Assembly: GCA_046348685.1 (NCBI GenBank) | Contig: JAXMDT010000002.1 | Span: forward strand, 153,335 to 217,334 | Direction of reading: 5' to 3' | Source of the DNA: JAXMDT01 sp046348685 | GTDB taxonomy: Bacteria > Pseudomonadota > Alphaproteobacteria > Rickettsiales > UBA998 | Length of the DNA: 64,000 bases | Shown here: piece by piece, positions 36,756-45,500 of the stretch | How positions within the stretch are numbered: the first letter of the stretch is position 1 | How the letters are laid out: every line of letters starts with the position of its first letter | Position numbers and translations under genes: made by a program | Notes under the pieces: generated by a model | Told to the model about the DNA's origin: nothing | The model's input: the letters and a program-made list of their open reading frames with translations, nothing else | Databases searched by the model: none

Positions 36756-37712
36756 TCAAGCAGGAATCAGTGGAACCTGGAAATGTTCCCGCGCAAAAGC
36801 AACTTTGTCGGCCACGCTGCCGAGGGAATCGGCGTGTTTGTCGATCAATTCCAGGCGTGGGATTAAGCCTTGCTGGTTCGCAATCTGGATGGCGAGGCCA
36901 GGGCGGGCATTGACTTCGAGCAGAAGCGGGCCTTTGAACTCGTCCAATACCATATCGACGCCGATATAACGCAGGCCCAGCATCGTATCGAACGAGGCAG
37001 TCATATGCAGCAGGCGCTCCCAGTCGGGCAGCTGCAGGCCATTAATAGGATAACCGGTTTCAGGGTGCATGGTAATGACATTGTTTCTGTGCACGCCGGA
37101 AAGCGTTGTGCCGGTTTTCATATCGATACCGACACCAATGCCGCCTTTATGAAGGTTGGCTTTGCCGTCCGATTCATGCGTCGGCAGGCGCAGCATGGCC
37201 ATGGCCGGTACGCCTTTGAAGATAATAACACGGATGTCCGGCACGCCTCGGAACATGATCTTATTGAAGACTTTGGAGGTTTCGATGCGGTATTCAATCA
37301 GCGCCTTGTCCGTCGAGCCGCCGAGGGAATACATACCGCTCATAATATTATGCAGATGATATTTGACCGCCGAGTGATGCATGACGCTGCCGCCGCCGCG
37401 AATATAGCCGGAAGGCGTACGTCCGGTCATAACGATGATTCCGCCGCCGCCGCTGCCTTTGGCTGGCTTGATGGCGAATTCGCTATACGGCGCCATGATT
37501 TCCTCGAAGCGGTTCACCTGCTCCTGGAATTCAATTACGGCATAGAGTTCCGGAGTCGGGATGCCAAGCTGCTGTGCTAGGGTCTTGGTCTTCAGCTTAT
37601 CATCCACCAGCGGGTAATAACGGCGCGGATTGCTTTTGAAGATGTAATCCAGGTTCCGGCCGTTGATGCCGAGAATGCCAAGGTCCTTCAGCTTGAGGTT
37701 AAGCGCTGACAT
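36756..37712 (-). CDS. Alpha-L-glutamate ligase-like ATP-grasp protein
   Basis: The 318-residue RimK-related ATP-grasp protein has the ATP-binding AIKPAKGSGGGGIIVMTGRT, VPDIRVIIFKGVPAMAMLRL and the metal-binding LLLEVNARPGLAIQIANQQG. RimK relatives attach glutamate or other amino acids to an acceptor; the acceptor here is unknown. It is the last gene of a three-gene operon with the membrane transglutaminase-like protein (14-bp overlap) and a retropepsin-like lipoprotein. The same trio is conserved in several Proteobacteria. Confidence 0.85.
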   Translation of the reverse strand: MSALNLKLKDLGILGINGRNLDYIFKSNPRRYYPLVDDKLKTKTLAQQLGIPTPELYAVIEFQEQVNRFEEIMAPYSEFAIKPAKGSGGGGIIVMTGRTPSGYIRGGGSVMHHSAVKYHLHNIMSGMYSLGGSTDKALIEYRIETSKVFNKIMFRGVPDIRVIIFKGVPAMAMLRLPTHESDGKANLHKGGIGVGIDMKTGTTLSGVHRNNVITMHPETGYPINGLQLPDWERLLHMTASFDTMLGLRYIGVDMVLDEFKGPLLLEVNARPGLAIQIANQQGLIPRLELIDKHADSLGSVADKVAFAREHFQVPLIPA

Positions 37713-39288
37713 TGGACTTGGCCTGAAGTCCCTTGAAACGGAAATACTCGGTCAGTTTGTAGCCGTTATAGCGACCCATGATGATGTTGATGGCAAGCAC
37801 GATCAGCAGCAGTTCCGGAAACGTGAAGATCAGATACGCTGAAAATTCATTATACATGCAGAGATAAGCAATGATCGCCGCAATCAAACTGTTAATACCA
37901 GTGCGAATCGCTTCTTTGGCGCCGCTTTCCTCCCATAAAAGCGTCATCCGCTCAATGGTCATGGTCAGGATCACCATCGGGAAGAGGGAGATTGAAAGGC
38001 CGACCGAAATGCCCAGATGGTGCGTCACCACACTGATGCCGGAAATCACTAAAACCACGACAGTGAGAATAGCCGCTAATCGCGGCACCATGAGCAACTG
38101 CAGCTTGTCGAAATAGCTGCGAATGAGCAGTCCAATCGTTACGATGAAGGTGAATAAGATGACACCCCAGAAAAGTTGTGTTTCGCGGAAGGAGAGGGCA
38201 ACCAGCACCGGCATGAACGTACCAAAGGTTTTAAGGCCGATAAATTGTCGCAGAAATGCGTTCACCATTGCTCCCACTGGTACCATCAGGAGTACGTGGA
38301 ATACGAGCTGCGTGTCGATCGGCAGGCTCATCAGGGACAGATTGTAGACAATTTTAGCGGCTTCATTGCCCTGCCAGATCGCTTGAATGATGGAATCCTG
38401 CGTATTGCGCTTGATGGCAATGCTAAGATGCGGACCATTGCCGCCTTCCAGCTTGAACAGCGGGTCGGATCCATACCACCAGGGAAGCAAGCTTTCTTTC
38501 GTGTCGAAAACACCTTTTTCCATATTGACCGGATGCCATTCGCGGTCGGTGTATACTTCAACCCAGGAAACGAGATCGGCTTTCCGCTCCTCAATAACAA
38601 GTCGCAGCCCATTGGCGATACGTGTGGGAATACCCGCTGAATTCAGAATAAATGATGCGAGCGCCGGATCGCTTAAAACCGTGCCTGCCTGTTGGCGCAG
38701 CGCCTTGATGCGTTCGTTGGCATGACCATTAATCTCGCTGAACAGCTCGGTGACGAAAGAGGCATCATCCGCTGAGCGTTCGCGAATCTCATCGATAAGC
38801 GATTTCAACGCAAAATATTGCGGATCGCTTTCCGCTAGTTTGTTAAATTCTTCCGTGCCGTAACGATATTGTACGTCCGGCTTGGGTTTTTTGCCTTTCG
38901 ACTCCACTTCGCCTTCGCGTCCTACGGGCGCACTGAGTTCATAAATGACGGAGTGATAAAACAATACCTCATGCCCGCTGGATTTCCGCTTAGTCCAGAT
39001 GGCCTCGCGATTGCCTAACTCTGCTTCTTCGGTCTGGCTGACGCCAAACCCGTGGCCGTTAAACGTTTCATCCACGATCGCCATCCGGTCCGTGCCCTGA
39101 GGCAGGCGCATCGTGACTTTCACCGGCCGGTTACGGCCTGAGAACTCAAGTTTCGCTTCAACATGCCAGCTGGAGGATTTGGTGTTTGGCGTTAACGGAA
39201 AGCCAAGGCCAAGCCACTTATAACCAAAGATGCTCAGGGCAACTGCTGTGAGAAAAAATCCCAATAACCAGGGCGCGGAAAATTTCAT
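37699..39288 (-). CDS. Inactive transglutaminase-like domain fused to seven membrane helices
   Basis: The 529-residue protein has an N-terminal membrane anchor (LLGFFLTAVALSIFGY), a ~260-residue periplasmic transglutaminase-like region (SFILNSAGIPTRIANGLRLV; WVEVYTDREWHPVN) and a C-terminal seven-helix domain from about residue 325. The catalytic Cys of transglutaminases is replaced, as in this named family. It may scaffold or sense in the envelope for its operon partners. The start overlaps the upstream gene as ATGA. Confidence 0.85.
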   Translation of the reverse strand: MKFSAPWLLGFFLTAVALSIFGYKWLGLGFPLTPNTKSSSWHVEAKLEFSGRNRPVKVTMRLPQGTDRMAIVDETFNGHGFGVSQTEEAELGNREAIWTKRKSSGHEVLFYHSVIYELSAPVGREGEVESKGKKPKPDVQYRYGTEEFNKLAESDPQYFALKSLIDEIRERSADDASFVTELFSEINGHANERIKALRQQAGTVLSDPALASFILNSAGIPTRIANGLRLVIEERKADLVSWVEVYTDREWHPVNMEKGVFDTKESLLPWWYGSDPLFKLEGGNGPHLSIAIKRNTQDSIIQAIWQGNEAAKIVYNLSLMSLPIDTQLVFHVLLMVPVGAMVNAFLRQFIGLKTFGTFMPVLVALSFRETQLFWGVILFTFIVTIGLLIRSYFDKLQLLMVPRLAAILTVVVLVISGISVVTHHLGISVGLSISLFPMVILTMTIERMTLLWEESGAKEAIRTGINSLIAAIIAYLCMYNEFSAYLIFTFPELLLIVLAINIIMGRYNGYKLTEYFRFKGLQAKSNVSA

Positions 39289-39929
39289 GCAGCGGGAGCC
39301 TTGCAGACGGGTTGGGTTAGAAAAGTTTTGCCTGGGTTCAGAACGAATTTATTCTGAAGCATGTTACGACCGATCAGCACGGGATAAATCATATTCGGTC
39401 TGTCGGCAAGATTAACTTCACCCTTGAGCTGATGTCCTGCAAGACAAATTTCCATTGTAATTACAGGGCGACGCACATAGCCGCCTTCTTTCTTTTTTAT
39501 ACGAACCCAGCGGTTAAGTGCGCTGTCGTATACTTTATTTTCGCCGTCATCGCCGACAATGCTGTAAAGCACGCGCTTCTTGCCATCTTTGGTAAAAACT
39601 TTAATGACTTCGGCGCGTACGGAAGATGTTTTGGCGCCGGTGTCGAGTTTTGCTTTTACGTTAACTCCGCTGGGGCTTAGAATAACGTTTTCCACCCAGC
39701 CGACCATGTTGCCTGGATATTTTACAACGGGTGCTGCTTTGGTGACGGGCGCGGGCGCTGGTGCGGGCACATGCTTGGCTTCCGGTTTAACCGTGGGGGC
39801 GGCAATTGCGGCGGTAGGCTTAGGAGCGGAGTGGGAAGGTTTTTTTTCAGAGCACGCATTTATGGCGAGCAGCGCGCCAAAAAGCACCGACGACAGGGAA
39901 ATGATGCGAATCCACCTCGGTTTTTTCAC
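39285..39929 (-). CDS. Retropepsin-like aspartic protease, predicted lipoprotein
   Basis: The 214-residue product has an N-terminal hydrophobic segment and a possible lipobox (LLAINAC), then a Pro/Ala-rich linker (residues 35-70). A retropepsin-type domain (PF05618, often called ATP-dependent zinc protease) follows, with the catalytic LDTGAKTSSVRAE and the later PVLIGRNML. It would act in the periplasm. It is the first gene of the operon with the membrane transglutaminase-like protein and ATP-grasp ligase; one model is that it cleaves a substrate modified by the ligase. Confidence 0.85.
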   Translation of the reverse strand: MKKPRWIRIISLSSVLFGALLAINACSEKKPSHSAPKPTAAIAAPTVKPEAKHVPAPAPAPVTKAAPVVKYPGNMVGWVENVILSPSGVNVKAKLDTGAKTSSVRAEVIKVFTKDGKKRVLYSIVGDDGENKVYDSALNRWVRIKKKEGGYVRRPVITMEICLAGHQLKGEVNLADRPNMIYPVLIGRNMLQNKFVLNPGKTFLTQPVCKAPAA

Positions 39930-40024
39930 GGTTTAAATCCAGTGTTATTGTTGCGTCGCAGGCCGCCAATACGATGCGGCCAGTCGCTGGTGGGATAGCG
40001 AATGACCGCCCGAACGTCAAGCCA

Positions 40025-41761
40025 TTATGCGGCTTTGTTCGCGGCTGCAAATTCCTGGCCAAGTTTGCTGTTCCGTCGGCTATAAAAGATATAAATCAAG
40101 GCGCCGAGCAGTACATAAGGTGGAATATAAATCAGGATTTCCCGCCCGCTTGGTTTTAAAACCACATTGCTTTTGGCGTTTTCGGGATGCTCTGGGTCGA
40201 ACGGCATCCAGGCTTTAAAATCCTTTTCCTCCTGACCGGCCGTCAGGAAATGGTCAAGCGGCGTCGCATATTTCCCTTCGGAGACCATCTGCTGCACCTC
40301 CGGATGATGACCTACATAATAAGCCTCATCGAAAGATTGGATACTAATAAACATGGTAACGATCAGATAACCGCAGGTCAGGACGCCAAGTAACGGCACA
40401 ACCGGTACCCATGGCGTGCGGAACGGCCGGGCCAGGTCGGGCTGTTTCTTGCGAAGATAGTACACGCTGAAGCAGACGATGATGAAAGCGAGCAGTGTGC
40501 CAAGGCTCACCAGGTCACCCAGCAGGCTGATTGGTGTCATGCCGGCAGCGACGGCTACGATGCCGCCGATGAGAATCGTGTTGATATACGGTGTTTTAAA
40601 ACGTGGATGAATCTTCGAGAAGGAGGGGGGCAATAAACCGTCCGCCGACATAATATAGAAGATGCGGGTCTGGCCGTAGAGCAGCACGAGCATGACCGAG
40701 GTCAGGCCGGTAAGGGCGCCGACTTTAATCAGGAACGCAAACCAGCCAAGACCAATGTGATCCACAGCAACCGCCATCGGATCGGGTACGTTGAGATCGG
40801 TATATGGCACGATGCCGGTTAATACGGCGGATGTCGCCATATAGAGCAGGGTGCAAATGAAAAGCGATCCAAGGATGCCGAATGGCATGTCTTTCTGCGG
40901 GTTTTTAGCTTCCTGCGCGGCGGTGGATACGGCTTCGAAACCGACATAAGCGAAGAAAATGATACCGGCGGCGCGGAAAATGCCGTCCCAACCATATCGG
41001 CCCGGGCCTTCGTTTTCCGGAATAAACGGTGTCCAGTTATGTGTGTCGACGTAGAAAAAGCCGATAACGACGAACATCACGACGACGGTGGTTTTGATGG
41101 CCACGATAATATTGTTGACCTTGGCGGATTCGCTAACGCCGATGACGAGAAGAATCGTCACCAGGGTCACGCCAAGGAACGCCGGCAGGTTGAAAACGCC
41201 GCGCACCAGTTCCCCGCTTGCGGCAACCAGATAGTTATTGTCATTAAAGCTATAACCAAGATTGGAAAAAATCGACTGGTAGACGCTGTTTACAGGAACT
41301 ACGTCTCCATAAGCCACTGTTAGCTCAGGAGGTATGACGATATTAAACCCAAGAAGAAAACTATTGATATAGCCGGACCATCCCACGGCAACGGTGGACG
41401 CGGCCACGCCATATTCCAGGACAAGCAGCCAGCCCATCGTCCAGGCTAAAACTTCGCCGAGCGTGGCATAGGCATAGGTATAAGCACTGCCGGATATAGG
41501 CAGAACGGAAGCAAGTTCGGCATAGCAAAGGCCGACAAAGCCACAGGCGATGCCGGTAAAAATAAAGGAGTAAACGAGGGCGGGGCCAGCGTGTTCGGCG
41601 GCAGCGCGGCCCGTCATCACAAAAATACCGGCGCCGATGATGCAGCCGATACCGAGGCTGACGAGGTTCCATTTACCGAGTGTGCGTTTGAGGCCCAGAG
41701 AGGTGGATTCCGACTGAATCTGTTCCACCGACTTTTTTACCATGTAACGCGCTAGGCCCAT
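40025..41761 (-). CDS. APC-family amino acid permease with an inserted loop repeat
   Basis: The 578-residue transporter of the cationic amino acid transporter type has SLGIGCIIGAGIFVMTGRAA, AELASVLPISGSAYTYAYAT, GIIFFAYVGFEAVSTAAQEA and KNPQKDMPFGI. Twelve or more helices are predicted. Between the late helices (about residues 475-515) lies a soluble insertion: DEAYYVGHHPEVQQMV, then TPLDHFLTAGQEEKDF. It resembles the NPDV...HYLxxGxxEGR repeat found in alphaproteobacterial secreted and glycosyltransferase proteins. The substrate is unknown, probably an amino acid. The gene is isolated. Confidence 0.88.
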   Translation of the reverse strand: MGLARYMVKKSVEQIQSESTSLGLKRTLGKWNLVSLGIGCIIGAGIFVMTGRAAAEHAGPALVYSFIFTGIACGFVGLCYAELASVLPISGSAYTYAYATLGEVLAWTMGWLLVLEYGVAASTVAVGWSGYINSFLLGFNIVIPPELTVAYGDVVPVNSVYQSIFSNLGYSFNDNNYLVAASGELVRGVFNLPAFLGVTLVTILLVIGVSESAKVNNIIVAIKTTVVVMFVVIGFFYVDTHNWTPFIPENEGPGRYGWDGIFRAAGIIFFAYVGFEAVSTAAQEAKNPQKDMPFGILGSLFICTLLYMATSAVLTGIVPYTDLNVPDPMAVAVDHIGLGWFAFLIKVGALTGLTSVMLVLLYGQTRIFYIMSADGLLPPSFSKIHPRFKTPYINTILIGGIVAVAAGMTPISLLGDLVSLGTLLAFIIVCFSVYYLRKKQPDLARPFRTPWVPVVPLLGVLTCGYLIVTMFISIQSFDEAYYVGHHPEVQQMVSEGKYATPLDHFLTAGQEEKDFKAWMPFDPEHPENAKSNVVLKPSGREILIYIPPYVLLGALIYIFYSRRNSKLGQEFAAANKAA

Positions 41762-41856
41762 GTTTTTCTCCCCTTATTCGCATACAGAAGCAAAACGACT
41801 AGCAGCCGTGTTTCATAGACGCAAGGAAAATGGCGGCTCCAATGGTTTTGAGGGCA

Positions 41857-41887
41857 TAAAAAAAGCCCCGCTGTTTAGGCGGGGCTT
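41857..41887 (-). terminator. Rho-independent terminator
   Basis: AAGCCCCGC and GCGGGGCTT pair around a 7-base loop. On the minus strand a run of T follows the stem, ending the gene at 41910. Confidence 0.85.
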
Positions 41888-41909
41888 ACCGTGAAGGAGA
41901 CTGTAATTC

Positions 41910-42488
41910 TTATAGCGTGCGGGATTGATCCTGACCGCTCCGCTCCGCTTCGATGCGCGCCGCCATGGAATCATAATCCTTATTCTTGCCGACTTTCTGC
42001 GCCCAGGATTTGACACCCATGCCGACGCCGGTGCCGACTACGGCAGAACCGGCAATCGTCGCCGTGGCAGCTGGGTGGTCTACAAGTACGCCAGTCGCAT
42101 GTTTGATGCCTTCCCAGGAATTGTTCGTAAATTGCTTGGCGGAATCAAGAACGCCCTCGGTCGTGGCTGTTGCGGCGTTGGGATTAGTAAAAACTTGACC
42201 AAGTGTACTTGACACCTTGTCACCCAAAAAGCCTGCTTTTTCTCCAAAATTGTCAATTGCGGTGCCAATGGCAGAATGTACATTTTCACCCGTAGGAGAG
42301 ACTCCTTGAGCAACAGTAAAAAATTTATCGGCAGTCCATTCTGCAACAGAACCAACACTATGTAGTACCGGAGCTGCTGCATACACTGCGCCTACGGCTG
42401 CACCGGCGATGGCGGCACCCCATAGCACTTTGCTGAGGACGCTGCTGCCTTCTTTGTTTTCCTGTTTTGGTTCTTGTTCCAACGCCAT
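41910..42488 (-). CDS. Glycine-zipper protein, paralogue A
   Basis: The 192-residue protein has no signal peptide. It has a small-residue helix near the N-terminus (VLWGAAIAGAAVGAVYAAAP) and a second near the C-terminus (ATATIAGSAVVGTGVGMGVK). Both have GxxxG-like spacing as in glycine zippers or holin-like helices. Charged ends follow. The block GVLVDHPAATATIA...VKSWAQKV is shared with the next gene upstream (42660), so the two arose by duplication. I do not recognise the family. It has its own terminator and a separate transcript. Confidence 0.7.
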   Translation of the reverse strand: MALEQEPKQENKEGSSVLSKVLWGAAIAGAAVGAVYAAAPVLHSVGSVAEWTADKFFTVAQGVSPTGENVHSAIGTAIDNFGEKAGFLGDKVSSTLGQVFTNPNAATATTEGVLDSAKQFTNNSWEGIKHATGVLVDHPAATATIAGSAVVGTGVGMGVKSWAQKVGKNKDYDSMAARIEAERSGQDQSRTL

Positions 42489-42612
42489 GGTTTTCTCCTG
42501 CGACAGCGTGATGGTTTCTTATCTTCTAACCCAAAGAATAGGCTCGTAATGTGACAGTTTGATGAAGGTTCGATGACTATCTGGTTAAAGGAAGCGCTTG
42601 CTTCTTAATAAA

Positions 42613-42640
42613 AAAATCCCCGCTGTTAGCGGGGATTTTT
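42613..42640 (-). terminator. Rho-independent terminator
   Basis: AAAATCCCCGCT-GTT-AGCGGGGATTTT forms a strong hairpin with A/T runs on both sides, so it can work in both directions; it ends the gene at 42660. Confidence 0.85.
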
Positions 42641-42659
42641 GAGATGACTCACATGAAAA

Positions 42660-43160
42660 CTAGGATTTATAGGCCGGATTGATGTTCACATTGACCGCAT
42701 TGTCATGCGCCACTTTCTGCGTCCAGCGGCCAACAACTTCAGCTACCGCACCGCCACCAACGGCAATTGCCGAAGCTTGTAGGGGATGGTCCTTGATAAG
42801 TACGCCCATAGGGGAGGCTGCGGCTTGATCCCAAAGTGTGCTGCCCACCCCGGAAAGCCCTAATTTAGCGCCGTCTTTAGCAAGCGTGGTAAAATCATCT
42901 GCCTTAAATTCTGTTGGTGAAATAGCGTTGGTAACGGTGGCTAAAATAGTAGATGCTAAAGTGCTTGCACCGGTAAAAAGCCCGCCAAAGCCTTCTGTCA
43001 GCGATTTCCAGAAGCCAGGATCCGATTTTTCTCCGAGGGTGGCGATACCTTTGCCGATATCGTCAGCAAATACAGCGGTCGCAACAACAGCCAGGGTCAC
43101 TTTCCCTAAGAATTTCGCGGTGTTAACAAGAAAATCACCACCATTGTTTTCATCAGCCAT
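42660..43160 (-). CDS. Glycine-zipper protein, paralogue B
   Basis: The 166-residue relative of the 41910 protein has an N-terminal hydrophobic helix (KFLGKVTLAVVATAVF), a Gly/Ala/Thr-rich middle (GGLFTGASTLASTILATVTN) and the shared C-terminal block GVLIKDHPLQASAIAVGGGA then RWTQKV. No cysteines, signal peptide or catalytic motif are seen. It sits between its own terminator and a 180-bp gap before the divergent GT-C gene, in which I see nothing. Function unknown. Confidence 0.7.
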   Translation of the reverse strand: MADENNGGDFLVNTAKFLGKVTLAVVATAVFADDIGKGIATLGEKSDPGFWKSLTEGFGGLFTGASTLASTILATVTNAISPTEFKADDFTTLAKDGAKLGLSGVGSTLWDQAAASPMGVLIKDHPLQASAIAVGGGAVAEVVGRWTQKVAHDNAVNVNINPAYKS

Positions 43161-43359
43161 GTTGCAACTCCATCGTAATATTGTGCTTTTTCACTATATA
43201 TCACTGTATTCACGGAACATGACAGTTCCATGACGGTTCTATGAATTAATAAGGACGGATTCTGCATGCCAACATTACGTCGAATTCACGTGAGTTGGAC
43301 TTGAAAATTGATGATAAATGGAGTAATACAACTGCCGTTAGTTTGTGTTTTTTAACCAT

Positions 43360-45063
43360 ATGTATTCAAAAGAGAAATTTTTAAACCAGTTGCCCTTTAT
43401 TGCAGCGTGGGGGGCGCTTTCTGTTATTTTTGCAGCCTGTATCGCCGCTTTATGGATTCATGGCTATATCGGCCTCAATAATGACAATATGACGTTGCTC
43501 TATCAGACCAAGCGCATGCTGGCCGGGGCAACGCTCTACAAAGACCTGTTCGAAGTCGCGCCGCCATTCATTCATTTCCTTTACACTGTGCCGGTCGCAC
43601 TGGCGAATGTTACCGATATTCCGGTTAAATATACGCTCGATAGTTTTGTGACTTTCTTGGTCGTGGTCTCGTTGGGACTTTGCGCGCATATTGCCTACGA
43701 AACATTTAAAAACACCACGCACACCGCATTAAAAACCGCATGGATAATAGCGCCAGCAATGATCGCGCTGTGCGTTTATTCTTTTTTCGCAGAAGTCTTT
43801 TCGGATCGGGAGCACCTCACCGTCGTTCTCGCCTTGCCGTATCTTTTTTTGCATGCGCCGTTTTTTCAGAGCAGCAAGCTATCGCGGATCGAACGTTTTT
43901 TGATTGGTTTCATGATTGGTGTTGGCAGTGTGCTGAAGCCTTACTATCTTATTCTGCCTGTTTTCGTCTGCCTTTATACGCTGGCACGCCGCCGGTCTTT
44001 CTTGAAGATGTTTACATCGGAAAACTGGGGGGTGGCGGCGGCTTGTGCGGCTTTCGGTATCACCATTTATTTTATTACGCCGGGCTATGTGCAGAACGTT
44101 TTGCCGGTAGCGCTTGAAACCTATAAAGGCGCTTTACCGCAACTCAGTGCCCGGCTTAAACACCTGCGCGCTGAATATTTCCCTTACGTGCCCTGGTTCA
44201 TTGCAGGCTTTGCGGTCATGGCCCTGATTGCCAGTGCGCGTAAGAATATCGCTAACATTCTTTATCTGTGTACAGTTCTTGCTGCGACGACGCTTATTTA
44301 TTCCCTGAATTCGGGCTGGTTTTATACGATCTACCCATTCTATGCCGTAAGCTTTATGGTTATGGTATATCTCTTTTATATGGTCGTGACGACGCCGCTG
44401 CCGTCCATTTATTTAACCCCCGCCACCCAGCGTTTGGTACTTGGTATTTTTGCCGTATTTATTATGATCCCGGCATGGTCACATTTCACGGGAAAATTCT
44501 TCATCACCCATATCGACAGCCAGATAGAACGTCAGTCACGTACCGGCTATCCAAAAAATTACACGCGGTTACGCCCGGAAATACGCCGGACATTTGAAAA
44601 ATACCTTACCGAGAATAATAATCAGTTTGCGCTTTACGGAACATCGACCTGGGCAACTAACCTTCTGCAAATTTCCAAAAACGCAATTAATGAATCACGT
44701 TTTGATTGCCTGTGGCAACTGGCGGATTTTGTGAACAAGGAAAAAACAGACCAGGTGAAATTTACAAAAAATTTCCTGCCGAACGCACTGGCAGATGATC
44801 TTCGCAATAAAAAACCTGGCGTGGTTTTCGTGGAAAACAGCCCGGAGATGCGCCGGCTGCCGAAAAACTTCGATATTGTCTCTTTCTTTAAAAAATATCC
44901 GAGCTTTAATAATGAATGGAAGAATTACCGCCTGGCAGAGAAGGTGGATGTGTGTTCTGATACTAAAACAATCCGCTGCTCATACGGTATTTATGTTCGC
45001 AAAAGCGATAAGGACGTAATGATGAGCGAAGGGCACAAACCCAATCACATCATGTCCGATTAA
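43360..45063 (+). CDS. GT-C-type multi-helix membrane protein, putative glycosyltransferase
   Basis: The ~567-residue protein has about ten membrane helices in its first 370 residues and a ~180-residue soluble C-terminal domain (ending HKPNHIMSD). The first periplasmic loop carries YIGLNNDNMTLLYQTKRMLA then YKDLFEVAPP. This matches the acidic DxE-like loop of GT-C enzymes that use polyprenyl-phosphate sugars. The acceptor and sugar are unknown. I chose ATG 43360 over the upstream GTG at 43345. The gene is isolated and ends 1 bp before the convergent gene. Confidence 0.65.
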   Translation: MYSKEKFLNQLPFIAAWGALSVIFAACIAALWIHGYIGLNNDNMTLLYQTKRMLAGATLYKDLFEVAPPFIHFLYTVPVALANVTDIPVKYTLDSFVTFLVVVSLGLCAHIAYETFKNTTHTALKTAWIIAPAMIALCVYSFFAEVFSDREHLTVVLALPYLFLHAPFFQSSKLSRIERFLIGFMIGVGSVLKPYYLILPVFVCLYTLARRRSFLKMFTSENWGVAAACAAFGITIYFITPGYVQNVLPVALETYKGALPQLSARLKHLRAEYFPYVPWFIAGFAVMALIASARKNIANILYLCTVLAATTLIYSLNSGWFYTIYPFYAVSFMVMVYLFYMVVTTPLPSIYLTPATQRLVLGIFAVFIMIPAWSHFTGKFFITHIDSQIERQSRTGYPKNYTRLRPEIRRTFEKYLTENNNQFALYGTSTWATNLLQISKNAINESRFDCLWQLADFVNKEKTDQVKFTKNFLPNALADDLRNKKPGVVFVENSPEMRRLPKNFDIVSFFKKYPSFNNEWKNYRLAEKVDVCSDTKTIRCSYGIYVRKSDKDVMMSEGHKPNHIMSD

Positions 45064-45064
45064 A

Positions 45065-45427
45065 TTATTCGTTTTCGGAATCTTTACGTTTCATCTCATC
45101 GATCCGGTCAGAGATGACTTTCATCGGATCGACCGGCTGGAAGAACTTTGACGGATCGGTGTTATAAAGCTCCGCCACTTTCATGGTGACTTCTTCCGGC
45201 GGCGTTTCGCCTTCGGCAGAAACGATGATCTCGCCGAACGGTTCAAAATTATAGAGGTCAAGGTTGCCAGACTTTTCTGCTTCCTTGAACTTATCATACA
45301 TGGAAGGCTTCACCGCAACATAGCACCAGAAAGGCCCGCCATGTTCCATCGTCCCGTACACGAGCATGATGATCCGCGAAACGGCGTCTGGGTGATACTT
45401 ATCTTCGTGCTGTTCGATCTGCGACAT
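45065..45427 (-). CDS. Conserved hypothetical protein next to acnA
   Basis: The 120-residue soluble protein contains SRIIMLVYGTMEHGGPFWCY, VAVKPSMYDKFKEAEKSG and EPFGEIIVSAEGETPPEEV, and ends in a charged helix. It has one Cys and no transmembrane segment. I do not recognise a named domain. It lies 73 bp downstream of acnA on the same strand. Confidence 0.65.
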   Translation of the reverse strand: MSQIEQHEDKYHPDAVSRIIMLVYGTMEHGGPFWCYVAVKPSMYDKFKEAEKSGNLDLYNFEPFGEIIVSAEGETPPEEVTMKVAELYNTDPSKFFQPVDPMKVISDRIDEMKRKDSENE

Positions 45428-45500
45428 AGAATGAAGTTACCCCGCCATTATGACAAAATGATGTCATTACTTCATGTTAAGTAAGGTTTATCTTCCTGTA

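Noticed and set aside
36870..37580. Long plus-strand frame opposite the ATP-grasp gene (236 codons)
   Set aside because: It is antisense to a clearly recognised protein and has no family features or ribosome site of its own.
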